Program-made: the position numbers and the translations under genes
From: Reyranella sp.
Lineage (GTDB): Bacteria > Pseudomonadota > Alphaproteobacteria > Reyranellales > Reyranellaceae
DNA length: 64,000 bases
Assembly: GCF_017305915.1 (NCBI RefSeq)
Contig: NZ_JAFKJN010000017.1
Coordinates: forward strand, 1 to 64,000
Reading direction: 5' to 3'
Shown here: positions 44,049 to 52,197 of the stretch, in pieces
How positions within the stretch are numbered: the first letter of the stretch is position 1
Layout: each line of letters begins with the position of its first letter
Notes under the pieces: generated by a model
Databases searched by the model: none
Told to the model about the DNA's origin: nothing
What the model saw: the letters and a program-made list of their open reading frames with translations, nothing else

Positions 44049-44116
44049 TGTCATCCCGAGCGGCGCGAGGGATCCTTCCTGCAACCCAAAGATCCCTCGC
44101 TGCGCTCGGGATGACA
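44049..44116. repeat. TGTCATCCCGAGC hairpin repeat, copy 1
   Basis: The outer arms TGTCATCCCGAGC and GCTCGGGATGACA, plus inner GCGAGGGATC-type arms, form one hairpin between convergent genes. A second copy lies at 50034-50101. It may act as a bidirectional terminator. Confidence 0.85.
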
Positions 44117-44127
44117 GCCTGCGGCTG

Positions 44128-45012
44128 TCACTTCTTCGTCCCGTCCTCGATCGCCTTGATCAGGACGGGCCAGTATTCCTTGTTGAAGCCGAGCTCCTTC
44201 GCCCGCTCCATCAGCTCGCGCGCGACGTCGGCGCCGAGCGCCGGCACGCCGTGCTCCTCGGCCATCTGGATGGCGTAGGAGAGATCCTTCAGCGCGTAGT
44301 CGGTCGAGAAGGCGCGCGCGGGAAAGACGCCCGGCAGCATCGCCTTCATGCCGTGGTTGCGCAGGCCGAAGGAATCGGCCGAGCCCTTGGTCAGGGTCTC
44401 GAACAGGATCTTGCCGTCGATGCCGTTGGCGCGGGCGATGCACAGCGCCTCGGCCAGCCCGACCACGGTCTGGAACAGCACCATGTTGTTCAGGATCTTG
44501 ACCGCCTGCCCTGCGCCGGCCTCGCCGCAATGCGTGACCTCGCTGGCGAGATGGCGCAGCAGCGGCTCGATGCGGGCGAAGGTCTCCGTCGTGCCGCCGA
44601 CCATGATCGACAGCGTGCCGTCGATCGCCGCCTGGCGGGTGCGCGCGATCGGCGAGTCGGCGAAGGCCGAGGCCTTGCCCTCGAACTCGGCGAACAGCCG
44701 GCGGGCCAGCGACACCGGCGCCGTGCTGGTGTCGACGATCGTGTAGCCCATGGTGACCTTGGCGACGAGGCCGCCCGGACCGAGGCACACCTCCTCGACC
44801 TCCTTGCCGCCCGGCAGCGACAGGAAGATCGTCCGGCAGCTCGCGACGATCTCGTCGAGCGACGCGGTCTTCACGCCGTCCGCCGCCAGCCGCTGCAGCG
44901 GCTCGGCGTTGCGGTCGGTCGCCAGCACGATGGCGCCGCTCTTGCGCGCGAGGTTTCGACACATCGGCTCGCCCATCGTGCCGACGCCGATAAATCCGAT
45001 CATGTCTGCCAT
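44128..45012 (-). CDS. NAD(P)-dependent beta-hydroxyacid dehydrogenase (3-hydroxyisobutyrate dehydrogenase family)
   Basis: 294 residues with the Rossmann motif IGFIGVGTMGEPMCRNLARKSG at the N-terminus and the catalytic lysine in GEAGAGQAVKILNNMV near residue 170. The family oxidises or reduces short beta-hydroxy acids such as 3-hydroxyisobutyrate, tartronate semialdehyde or gamma-hydroxybutyrate. Its context does not settle the substrate. Confidence 0.92.
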   Translation of the reverse strand: MADMIGFIGVGTMGEPMCRNLARKSGAIVLATDRNAEPLQRLAADGVKTASLDEIVASCRTIFLSLPGGKEVEEVCLGPGGLVAKVTMGYTIVDTSTAPVSLARRLFAEFEGKASAFADSPIARTRQAAIDGTLSIMVGGTTETFARIEPLLRHLASEVTHCGEAGAGQAVKILNNMVLFQTVVGLAEALCIARANGIDGKILFETLTKGSADSFGLRNHGMKAMLPGVFPARAFSTDYALKDLSYAIQMAEEHGVPALGADVARELMERAKELGFNKEYWPVLIKAIEDGTKK

Positions 45013-45028
45013 CTCAGTTCCCTCATCA

Positions 45029-45140
45029 CCTCCCCATTCAGATGGGGAGGTGGCGGCCTCTTAGGCCGACGGAGGGGTCATGGGCCTCTGACCCCTCCGT
45101 CAGCGTAAGACGCTGACACCTCCCCATATGAATGGGGAGG
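45029..45140. repeat. CCTCCCCAT composite palindrome
   Basis: Two 22-bp hairpins built on CCTCCCCAT/ATGGGGAGG at each end, with GACGGAGGGGTCA/TGACCCCTCCGTC arms inside. The whole 112 bp can fold into one structure. It lies between two minus-strand genes. Confidence 0.8.
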
Positions 45141-45149
45141 AATATGAAA

Positions 45150-45479
45150 TCAGTCGACGATGAAGAGTTTGGCGCCGCCTGCGGTGCGCGAGCGGTGGGC
45201 CAGCGCATTGTCGGCCACCTGGTAGCTCTGGCCGGGCTTCAGCACCACGGTGCGGCCGTCGGCCAGCTCGGTGTGCAGCTCGCCTTCCAGCACCAGCAGG
45301 ACATGGCCCTTCTGGCACCAGTGGTCGGCGAGGTAGCCCGGCGTGTACTCGACCATGCGCACCCGGATGTTGTTGAAGGTGCGCGTGCGCCAGTAGGCCT
45401 TGCCGGTCTCGCCCGGATGCTCGGTGCGGTCCACCTCGTCCCAGGCGGTCGTGCCGAACGGTATGTCGAACATCAGCAT
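45150..45479 (-). CDS. DHCW-motif cupin-fold protein
   Basis: 109 residues from the ATG at 45479. The DHWCQKGH segment gives the DHCW-motif cupin signature, followed by the barrel strands HVLLVLEGELHTELADGRTVVLKPGQSYQVADNALAHRSRT. Probably a small metal-binding beta barrel of unknown ligand. It overlaps the end of the TetR gene by 7 bases, so the two are made from one mRNA. Confidence 0.85.
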   Translation of the reverse strand: MLMFDIPFGTTAWDEVDRTEHPGETGKAYWRTRTFNNIRVRMVEYTPGYLADHWCQKGHVLLVLEGELHTELADGRTVVLKPGQSYQVADNALAHRSRTAGGAKLFIVD

Positions 45480-46036
45480 GGCCGCGCTTTTAGCATGTTT
45501 TGCGCCCGCCGATAGGCGGCGCCGCGCATCGCCTGGGCGAGCGGTCCTTCCACATTGCGAGCCAGCACCATGCCGCCGATGCACAGCGCGGCCAGCGCCA
45601 GCGCCTCGTCGCGGTCGCCGAGATCGGCCTCGAAGATCGCCACCAGCCGCTTCAGCACCGCGCCGTAGGCCGAGCGGACCTCGGCATCGCCGTCGAGGAT
45701 GTCGGCCGGCGTGGTCAGCAAGGGACAGCAGCTCTCGCGGTCGGAGAAGTGGTCGCGCGAGAAGTAGGCGTCGACCACCCGCTCGGCCTGCCGCTTGCGC
45801 CGGCTGCAATCCTGCCACGGCTTGGGGGCCTCCGGGCAAAGGAACCAACGCACCGCCTCGGCATAGAGCTGCGCCTTGTCGCGGAAGTGGCGATAGAAGC
45901 CGCCGCGCGTCAGCCCGGCCTGGTCCATCACCTCGTCGATCGACACCTGGGCGAAGCCCCTGTCGTTGAACAGCCGCCGCGCGCTCTCGAGGATGCGCCG
46001 GCGCGTCGCCTCCTTGTGCTCGGCCGTGTAGGGCAT
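45473..46036 (-). CDS. TetR/AcrR-family transcriptional regulator
   Basis: 187 residues from the ATG at 46036. The HTH is at the N-terminus (ATRRRILESARRLFNDRGFAQVSIDEVMDQAGLTRGGFYRHFRDKAQLY). Cysteines in WFLCPE and SCCPLL in the ligand domain could sense redox state or electrophiles. It diverges from a membrane protein gene; a strong palindrome fills the gap. Confidence 0.92.
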   Translation of the reverse strand: MPYTAEHKEATRRRILESARRLFNDRGFAQVSIDEVMDQAGLTRGGFYRHFRDKAQLYAEAVRWFLCPEAPKPWQDCSRRKRQAERVVDAYFSRDHFSDRESCCPLLTTPADILDGDAEVRSAYGAVLKRLVAIFEADLGDRDEALALAALCIGGMVLARNVEGPLAQAMRGAAYRRAQNMLKARPC

Positions 46037-46069
46037 GCGGCACCTCCAAAGATCGCATCTTCTGCCTTC

Positions 46070-46099
46070 GGCAAAAGATGTTGTTGAACATCTTTTGCC
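46070..46099. promoter_or_regulatory. Candidate TetR operator
   Basis: GGCAAAAGATGTT-GTTG-AACATCTTTTGCC, a perfect 13-bp inverted repeat between the TetR gene and the divergent membrane-protein gene. A partly overlapping CATCTT...AAGATG pair lies to its left. Size and place are right for an operator controlling both directions. Confidence 0.75.
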
Positions 46100-46131
46100 C
46101 TGCGGCACCCTCGACGCAACAGGAGACTGCC

Positions 46132-46809
46132 ATGGTCGAGTTCGCGGGCTTCATTGCCACCTTTGGCCTGATCGTGTTCATCGCCGGCGCGCTGGTGGCG
46201 TCGGCCGACCTGCCGCCGGCCGGCCGGCTGGTCGTTGCCGGCATCCTTGGCCTGTGGGCTGGCCTCGCGGCGGCAGGATCGGCCGCCGGCTGGATGCAGA
46301 TCACGCGGCCGCCGGTGGTCGGTTTCTTCGTCGTCGTTCCGCTGATCGCCGCGGCGCTGTTTGCGCGCGGCCTGCTGGCCAGCCTGCCGTTGCGGCTGAT
46401 GATCGGCCTCAACATCGGCCGCGTGTTTGCCGTCGAGTTCCTGTTGCTCGCCGGTCAGGGACAACTGTCGGGCCCCTTCCCCCACTCGGCCGCGTGGGGC
46501 GACATCATCACCGGCGTGGTCGCGCTGCCGATGCTGGCGCTGGCGCGCGAGCCCGGCCGCAACGCAGCAGTGCTGCACGCCTGGAACCTGTTCGGGCTCG
46601 CCGACCTGATCGCCGCGATCGTCCTCGGCGTGACCTCGGCCGACGGCTCGCTGTTGCAGGTCTTCCCGGCGCTGGGCTCGATGGCGATGCAGCGGCTGCC
46701 GTGGTCGTTCGTGCCGACCGTGCTGGTGCCGTTGTGGATGATGCTGCACGGCGCGATCTTCGTGCAGCTCCTGCGTGCGGCTAGCCCCAGCTCGCGAGCG
46801 CCTGGCTGA
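46132..46809 (+). CDS. Multi-pass membrane protein of unknown function
   Basis: 225 residues from the ATG at 46132 (AGGAG upstream). It has about seven hydrophobic helices, including FIATFGLIVFIAGALVASADL and VVGFFVVVPLIAAALFARGLL. I do not recognise a family. It faces the TetR-cupin pair across a likely operator, so it is the probable main target of that regulator. Its end overlaps the HAD gene by 29 bases. Confidence 0.78.
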   Translation: MVEFAGFIATFGLIVFIAGALVASADLPPAGRLVVAGILGLWAGLAAAGSAAGWMQITRPPVVGFFVVVPLIAAALFARGLLASLPLRLMIGLNIGRVFAVEFLLLAGQGQLSGPFPHSAAWGDIITGVVALPMLALAREPGRNAAVLHAWNLFGLADLIAAIVLGVTSADGSLLQVFPALGSMAMQRLPWSFVPTVLVPLWMMLHGAIFVQLLRAASPSSRAPG

Positions 46810-47404
46810 AGCTGCTCCGGCCGCGATAGAGCATCGCCCGCCAGCCGCATATCCGCGCGCCGTCGACATTGGCCGTGTTGTCGTCGACGAACAGGATCGA
46901 CTGCGCCGCCGTCACGCCCATGCGCGCCTGGGCGGTGGTGAAGAACACGCGCTCGGGCTTGCAGACGCCGAGCGCCGCCGAATAGATGATCTCGTCGAAA
47001 TGCCCGCCCAGCCCGGCGCGGTCGCGCAGATGGGCGGCGCGATGGTGCTCCTGGTTGGAGGCGGCGAACACCTTGCCGCCGGTGCGCCGGCGCCAGGCGT
47101 CGGCGTCGGCCAGCAGCTCGCGGTCGATCACCGCGTCCCTTTCGAACCAGTAGGCGACGAACTCCTCCAGCCGGTCGGCGAGGCCCTTGCCCTCGAAATA
47201 CTCGTGCAGCGCCACGTAGAGGTCGAGCCGGCCGCGCAGCACCTCCATGAACACCGGCTTCAGGAAGAACTCGGGCGCCAGCTCGCGGTCGTGGCTGAGG
47301 CCCCAATCCTCCTCCAGCGTCGCGTACCACGGCGTGGCGGAGCCGGGCTGGGCGAGCGAGACCACGCCGTCGATGTCGAGCACGAGAACCGGTTCGTTGG
47401 ACAT
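46781..47404 (-). CDS. HAD-superfamily hydrolase
   Basis: 207 residues with HAD motif I VLDIDGVV (D10, D12), motif II near KVFAASNQEHHR, motif III lysine in ALGVCKPERVFF and motif IV ILFVDDNTANVDGA. Probably a phosphatase with an alpha-helical cap. Convergent with, and overlapping, the membrane-protein gene. Confidence 0.9.
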   Translation of the reverse strand: MSNEPVLVLDIDGVVSLAQPGSATPWYATLEEDWGLSHDRELAPEFFLKPVFMEVLRGRLDLYVALHEYFEGKGLADRLEEFVAYWFERDAVIDRELLADADAWRRRTGGKVFAASNQEHHRAAHLRDRAGLGGHFDEIIYSAALGVCKPERVFFTTAQARMGVTAAQSILFVDDNTANVDGARICGWRAMLYRGRSSFSQALASWG

Positions 47405-47432
47405 CCGGCCATCGTAGCGTCACCCTCGCGGC

Positions 47433-47549
47433 ATGTCCCTGACCCGTGGCGCGATGCTGGCCGGGACCGCGCTCTCGGCCGCTGCGAGGGCCGTACGCTG
47501 CAGACCGGCGTCATCCTGTGGCCTACCGCTGTCACAATACTTATCATAG
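47433..47549 (+). pseudogene. Possible signal-peptide remnant
   Basis: A 38-codon frame begins MSLTRGAMLAGTALSAAARAV, which looks like a Bug-type secretion signal, then runs into unrelated residues and a stop. No ribosome site is obvious. It may be the 5' stub of a deleted binding-protein gene. Confidence 0.3.
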
Positions 47550-47591
47550 GGAAGCCGGCATGTTCGCGTCGGTCGTCTACGAGGGGTTCAG

Positions 47592-48173
47592 TTGAAGCTG
47601 CTGGTGCCGGCGCTGGCCGAGCTCGATCATTATGCCGAGGCGCTGCGCCGCGGCGGCTACTTCCCCGACAACATCCGCCGCGAGGTTTCCGCCCGGGAAG
47701 AGCTGGCGAAGATCGACGCCGATCCCGCTTCCTTCGTGGCGTTGCTCGACGACCGCGACGCCAAGGCCGGCCCGGTCACCCTGCCCGACGGCTCCACGGT
47801 CAAGCGCCTGCCCGGCTACCGGCGCTGGATCTGGGACGATGGTGACAGTGGGGGCGACGGTGGGGGCTTCTGCGGCCATATCGGCTTCCGCTGGCAGCCC
47901 GGTGCGTCGATGCTGCCGCCCTATGTGCTGGGCCATATCGGCTACGCCGTGGTGCCGTGGAAGCGCGGCCGCGGCTACGCCACCCGGGCGCTCGCCCTGC
48001 TGCTGCCCGAGGCGCGCAAGGAAGGGCTGGCCCATGTCGATCTTACGACCGATCCCGACAATATCCCGTCGCAGAAAGTGATCGCCGCCAACGGCGGCAC
48101 CCTGGTCGAACGGTTCACGACGACCGACGCGCACGGCGGCGGCGAGATGCTGCGCTGGCGGATTATGCTGTAG
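47592..48173 (+). CDS. GNAT-family acetyltransferase
   Basis: 193 residues from a TTG at 47592 with GAGGGG upstream. It resembles the YkkB/COG3981 type of predicted acetyltransferase: MKLLVPALAELDHYAEALRRGGY, then GHIGYAVVPWKRGRGYATRALALLLPEA with the acyl-CoA loop KRGRGYA, and IPSQKVIAANGGTLVERF. Target unknown. Confidence 0.85.
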   Translation: MKLLVPALAELDHYAEALRRGGYFPDNIRREVSAREELAKIDADPASFVALLDDRDAKAGPVTLPDGSTVKRLPGYRRWIWDDGDSGGDGGGFCGHIGFRWQPGASMLPPYVLGHIGYAVVPWKRGRGYATRALALLLPEARKEGLAHVDLTTDPDNIPSQKVIAANGGTLVERFTTTDAHGGGEMLRWRIML

Positions 48174-48179
48174 CGCCGG

Positions 48180-48306
48180 CTAGAGCGATTTCCGAGCAGA
48201 TGGAACCGCTCGCGGTTCCATCTGCTCGGAAATGCGCGCACGGGGGTTGTTGTTGCAGCAGGCATATTCCGTTCGGCTGATTCCAGCCGAATGGAATATG
48301 CTCTAG
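48180..48306. repeat. 127-bp double-hairpin repeat, copy 2
   Basis: Same length and ends (CTAGAGC...GCTCTAG) as the copy at 135-261, with three substitutions, one of which changes a stem C-G to T-G. It exactly fills the gap between two convergent genes and abuts the TetR stop codon. Confidence 0.92.
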
Positions 48307-48924
48307 CTAGTCCTCGATCCCGCCGACCCGCACCACCGTCTCGGCCATCGCCGCCAGCGTCGCCAGGCTGCGGGACTTGAGCGCACGGGGCGACTCGCCC
48401 TCGCCGATCTGGCCCTCGAGCACCAAGGTGATGAAGCCATGCATGGTCGACCAGGCGAAGTCGGCCATGCGCTTGCGGACCTCGGGCGGCGCCTTGGGGA
48501 TCACCGCGTCGACCGCGGCCAGTTGAAGCTGATAGGCGTGCTTGGCGGCGGCGGTGAGGCCCGGCGTCTCGAACCGGCTGGCCTCGCGGTTGAACATGAG
48601 CTGGAACAGCGCCGGATGGGCGGCGGCGAAGGCCATGTAGCCGACCCCCTGCGCCACCAGCCGGGCCGTCGGCTCGGCCTTGGCGCGGCGCGCCTCGTTC
48701 TCCATGGCGGCGGCGAGCTCGTGGTAGCCGCGGGTCGCGATCTCGGCCAGCAGGTCGTCGATCGAGGCGAAATGGTGCGCCGGCGCCGCGTGGCTGACCT
48801 CGGCCCGGCGGGCGCATTCGCGCAGGGTGAACTCCCGCAGGCCGCCCTCCTCGAGCAGCCGGCGGCCGGCGGCGACCAGCGCTTCGCGGAGCTCGCCATG
48901 ATGATAGGACTTGGCACGGGCCAT
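48307..48924 (-). CDS. TetR-family transcriptional regulator
   Basis: 205 residues: HTH region YHHGELREALVAAGRRLLEEGGLREFTLRECARRAEVSHAAPAHHF and a C-terminal WHG-type domain (VAQGVGYMAFAAAHPALFQLMFNR). It is a repressor of unknown ligand. A palindrome 12 bp upstream of its start suggests self-control. The nadQ gene diverges from it. Confidence 0.92.
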   Translation of the reverse strand: MARAKSYHHGELREALVAAGRRLLEEGGLREFTLRECARRAEVSHAAPAHHFASIDDLLAEIATRGYHELAAAMENEARRAKAEPTARLVAQGVGYMAFAAAHPALFQLMFNREASRFETPGLTAAAKHAYQLQLAAVDAVIPKAPPEVRKRMADFAWSTMHGFITLVLEGQIGEGESPRALKSRSLATLAAMAETVVRVGGIED

Positions 48925-48935
48925 GGCCCATCCGC

Positions 48936-48954
48936 CACGGCAGCCTGTGCCGTG
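48936..48954. promoter_or_regulatory. Candidate TetR operator (autoregulatory)
   Basis: CACGGCA-GCCTG-TGCCGTG, a perfect 7-bp inverted repeat 12 bp upstream of the TetR start. Confidence 0.55.
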
Positions 48955-49099
48955 TCAATATGGCCGCCGAACTTGGCGGTGACTAAATTATGCCATCCTG
49001 GATCTGGCCGATGGCTGGATCGGGCGCTGGCTGGCTCGCCTACGCTCGGGACGACGGCAAATGTTGCGCCCGCATCGGTATCCGCCATGATGCCGGCGG

Positions 49100-50011
49100 A
49101 TGAAGCGACCGACCACCAGCCCCGTCACCATTGAACTCAATGCGGTGCTGGTGGCGCTGACCGCGAACGAGCCGCAGGTGCTGACCCTCGAGGACGGCGC
49201 GCTGCTGCCGTCGGGGCCGTTCGAATCGGAGCATCCGACCTTGCAGTCGGGCCTGCGCGCCTGGGTCGAGCGGCAGACGCACCATCCGCTGGGCTATGTC
49301 GAGCAGCTCTATACCTTCGCCGACCGCAACCGCGCCGATCCGGCGACCGGCCGGCGCATCGTGTCGATCAGCTATCTCGGGCTGACGCGCGAGCAGCTGT
49401 CGCGCGGCCCGCGCGATCCCGAATGGCGCAACTGGTACCGCTACTTCCCCTGGGAGGACTGGCGCGGCGGCCCGCCGGCCCTGGTCGCACGGCACATCCT
49501 GCCCGAGCTGCGCAAGTGGGCTGATTCGCGCGAGCGCAAGCAGCGCGTCGAGATCAACTTCGGCGACGGCAAGAAGCGCTGGAACGAGGAGCTGGTGCTG
49601 CAGCGCTACGAGCTGCTGCACGAGGCCGGCCTGCTCGCCGAAGCCGGTGGTGACGGCCCGCCCGCCGCCATGCCGACCGGCATGCCGATGCGCTACGACC
49701 ATCGCCGCATCCTCGCCACCGGCATCGCGCGGTTGCGGGCCAAGATCAAATACCGGCCGGTGGTGTTCGAGCTGATGGCCGAGTCCTTCACCCTGCTGCG
49801 GCTGCAGCGCGCGGTCGAGGCGCTGGCCGGCCGGCCCCTGCACAAGCAGAACTTCCGCCGCCTGATCGACCAGCAGGGCCTGGTCGAGGAGACCGGCGCG
49901 GTCTCCGCCGAAGCCGCCGGCCGCCCGGCCAAGCTCTACCGCTTCCGCCGCGAGGTCGTGGCCGAGCGCGCCGCCGGCGGCAGCAAGCTGCCGCTGTCGC
50001 GGCCGGCCTGA
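49100..50011 (+). CDS. nadQ: NadQ-type NAD biosynthesis regulator (NUDIX-like domain plus winged helix)
   Basis: 303 residues in two parts. The first (about 1-190) resembles a NUDIX fold without a catalytic NUDIX box (ELNAVLVALTANEPQVLTLEDG...LGYVEQLYTFADRNR). The second is a winged helix (EALAGRPLHKQNFRRLIDQQGLVEETGA). This matches the alphaproteobacterial NAD regulator group (COG4111). It sits directly upstream of nadA-nadC, which supports the call. The ligand is probably an NAD-related nucleotide. Confidence 0.8.
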   Translation: MKRPTTSPVTIELNAVLVALTANEPQVLTLEDGALLPSGPFESEHPTLQSGLRAWVERQTHHPLGYVEQLYTFADRNRADPATGRRIVSISYLGLTREQLSRGPRDPEWRNWYRYFPWEDWRGGPPALVARHILPELRKWADSRERKQRVEINFGDGKKRWNEELVLQRYELLHEAGLLAEAGGDGPPAAMPTGMPMRYDHRRILATGIARLRAKIKYRPVVFELMAESFTLLRLQRAVEALAGRPLHKQNFRRLIDQQGLVEETGAVSAEAAGRPAKLYRFRREVVAERAAGGSKLPLSRPA

Positions 50012-50033
50012 CGAGTTTTGGAACCAAAGTAGC

Positions 50034-50101
50034 TGTCATCCCGAGCATAGCGAGGGATCTATGGGGATCGGCATAGATTCCTCGCTGCGCTCGGGATGAC
50101 A
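50034..50101. repeat. TGTCATCCCGAGC hairpin repeat, copy 2
   Basis: Same outer arms as at 44049-44116; the inner loop differs. It lies after nadQ and just before the nadA promoter, so it probably ends nadQ transcription. Confidence 0.85.
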
Positions 50102-50128
50102 CCGACCACTGCCAGCGAAATTTGCCGG

Positions 50129-50179
50129 TTGACGCCCTTTATGCTCACTCATAGCATTATAAATACTCCAGTTGAGTAT
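50129..50179 (+). promoter_or_regulatory. nadA promoter and candidate NadQ operator
   Basis: A -35-like TTGACG at 50129-50134 and a weak -10 TAGCAT 17 bases on. Downstream, ATACTC-CAGTT-GAGTAT (50163-50179) is a perfect palindrome; a looser one, ATGCT-N7-AGCAT, lies at 50141-50157. Both would sit over or just after the promoter. The stretch is strikingly AT-rich. Confidence 0.6.
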
Positions 50180-50191
50180 ATAGGTGCCGTC

Positions 50192-51160
50192 ATGCCCCAG
50201 CCCTCCTCTCCCCTCTATGAGCGGGTCAAGCACGTGATCCCCGCCTTCGAATGGCCGGCTTTCGAGCCGGACATCGAGGCGATCCTGCGACTGAAGCGCG
50301 AGCGCGACGCGGTGATCCTCGCCCACAACTACCAGACGCCCGAGATCTTCCACGGCGTCGCCGACATCGTCGGCGACAGCCTGGCCCTGGCACGCCAGGC
50401 GATGAAGGTCGATGCCTCGGTGATCGTGCTGGCGGGCGTCCACTTCATGGCCGAGACCGCCAAGCTGCTCAATCCGGCCAAGCGGGTGCTGATCCCGGAC
50501 CTGCGCGCCGGCTGCTCGCTCGCCGCCTCGATCACCGCCGCCGACGTCCGCGCGCTGCGCGTGAGCCATCCCGGCGTGCCGGTCGTCACCTACGTCAACA
50601 CCTCGGCCGCGGTGAAGGCCGAGAGCGACATCTGCTGCACCTCGGGCAACGCCCGCCAGGTCGTCGAGAGCCTGGGCGTGCCGCGGGTGATCATGCTGCC
50701 CGACGAGTATCTGGCGCAGAATATCGGCCGCGACACCGGCGTCGAGATCATCACCTGGGCGGGCCACTGCGAGGTCCACGAGCGGTTCACGGCGGACGAC
50801 CTGCGGCAGCTCCGCCGCGGCCATGACGGCATCGTCGTGCTGGCCCATCCCGAATGCCCGCCCGAGGTGGTCGCCGAGGCCGACTTCGCGGGCTCGACGG
50901 CGGCGATGATCGACTATGTCGCGCGCGAGAAGCCGGCGCGGGTCGCGCTGATGACCGAATGCTCGATGAGCGACAATGTCGCCGTGGAGCATCCCGACAT
51001 CGAGTTCGTGCGCCCGTGCAATCTCTGCCCGCACATGAAGCGCATCACCCTGGGCAAGATCCGCCGCGCGCTCGAGACCCTGACCCACGAGGTGACGGTC
51101 GAGCCGGACATCGCCGGGCGCGCGCGCCGCGCCGTCGAGCGCATGCTGGAGGTCAAGTGA
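50192..51160 (+). CDS. nadA: Quinolinate synthase
   Basis: 322 residues from the ATG at 50192. The three [4Fe-4S] cysteines fall in GCSLAAS/CCTSGNA and CNLCPHMK, and substrate residues appear in [24 protein letters not shown]. It condenses iminoaspartate with DHAP to quinolinate. It is coupled to nadC by a one-base overlap. No nadB (L-aspartate oxidase) is here. Confidence 0.96.
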   Translation: MPQPSSPLYERVKHVIPAFEWPAFEPDIEAILRLKRERDAVILAHNYQTPEIFHGVADIVGDSLALARQAMKVDASVIVLAGVHFMAETAKLLNPAKRVLIPDLRAGCSLAASITAADVRALRVSHPGVPVVTYVNTSAAVKAESDICCTSGNARQVVESLGVPRVIMLPDEYLAQNIGRDTGVEIITWAGHCEVHERFTADDLRQLRRGHDGIVVLAHPECPPEVVAEADFAGSTAAMIDYVAREKPARVALMTECSMSDNVAVEHPDIEFVRPCNLCPHMKRITLGKIRRALETLTHEVTVEPDIAGRARRAVERMLEVK

Positions 51161-51996
51161 TGCTGCCGTTGATGTATGAGCCGCTGGTCCGCTCCGCCCT
51201 GCTGGAGGACCTCGGCCGCGCCGGCGACATCACCACCGAGGCGGTGGTGCCGGCCCAGTCCCGGGCCGAGACGGCGCTGGTTGCCCGCCAGCCGGGCGTG
51301 GTCGCCGGCCTCGAGCTGGCGGCGATGGCCTTCCGCCTGGTCGAGCCCGCGATCCAAATCGCGGTCGAACGACCGGACGGCACGCGCGTTGCCCCCGGCG
51401 ACCGCATCGCGACGATCGAGGGCCCGACCCGCGGCGTGCTCAGCGCCGAGCGGGTGGCGCTCAACTTCCTCGGCCACTTGAGCGGCGTGGCGACGGCGAC
51501 GTCGGTCCTGGTCGACGCGGTGAAGGGCCACAAGGCGCGGATCTGCTGCACGCGCAAGACCATGCCCGGCATGCGCGCGGCGCAGAAGCATGCGGTGCGC
51601 ATGGGCGGCGGCGTCAACCACCGCTTCGGCCTCGACGACGCGGTGCTGATCAAGGACAACCACGTCGCCGCGGCCGGCGGCATCCGCCAGGCGATCGAGG
51701 CGGCGCGCGCCCATGTCGGCCACCTGGTGAAGATCGAGGTCGAGGTCGACACGCTGGCGCAGCTCGACGAGGCGCTGGCGGTCGGCGTCGACGCCGTGCT
51801 GCTCGACAACATGGAGCCCGAGACCCTGCGCAAGGCCGTCGCCATGATCGACGGCCGCGCCCTCGCCGAGGCCTCGGGCCGCATCACGCCGGCGACCGCG
51901 CCGGCGATCGCCGCCGCGGGCGTCGACCTGATCTCCGCCGGCTGGCTGACGCACAGCGCGACGGTGCTCGACATCGGCCTGGACTGGCGGGGCTGA
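51160..51996 (+). CDS. nadC: Nicotinate-nucleotide pyrophosphorylase (carboxylating)
   Basis: 278 residues from the ATG at 51160. Typical segments are [70 protein letters not shown] and [15 protein letters not shown]. It converts quinolinate and PRPP to nicotinate mononucleotide. With nadA it forms a NadQ-controlled unit. Confidence 0.97.
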   Translation: MLPLMYEPLVRSALLEDLGRAGDITTEAVVPAQSRAETALVARQPGVVAGLELAAMAFRLVEPAIQIAVERPDGTRVAPGDRIATIEGPTRGVLSAERVALNFLGHLSGVATATSVLVDAVKGHKARICCTRKTMPGMRAAQKHAVRMGGGVNHRFGLDDAVLIKDNHVAAAGGIRQAIEAARAHVGHLVKIEVEVDTLAQLDEALAVGVDAVLLDNMEPETLRKAVAMIDGRALAEASGRITPATAPAIAAAGVDLISAGWLTHSATVLDIGLDWRG

Positions 51997-52197
51997 GGCG
52001 ACGCCCTCCTCGGCCAGGCGTTCTTGATGGCCGTCCGTCGCACTGTTACGCTCCGTCTCGCTGGCGGTGGCGGCAACCGATGGACGGTTGGGCACTTCGT
52101 TACCTGTCCCAGTCACGCATTCCTACTAGTCACGCACAACAGAGAGAGCGTCGCGCAGCGTTCATTTCGCTATCCGCCGGCCAGCGGAGGCAGCGTC

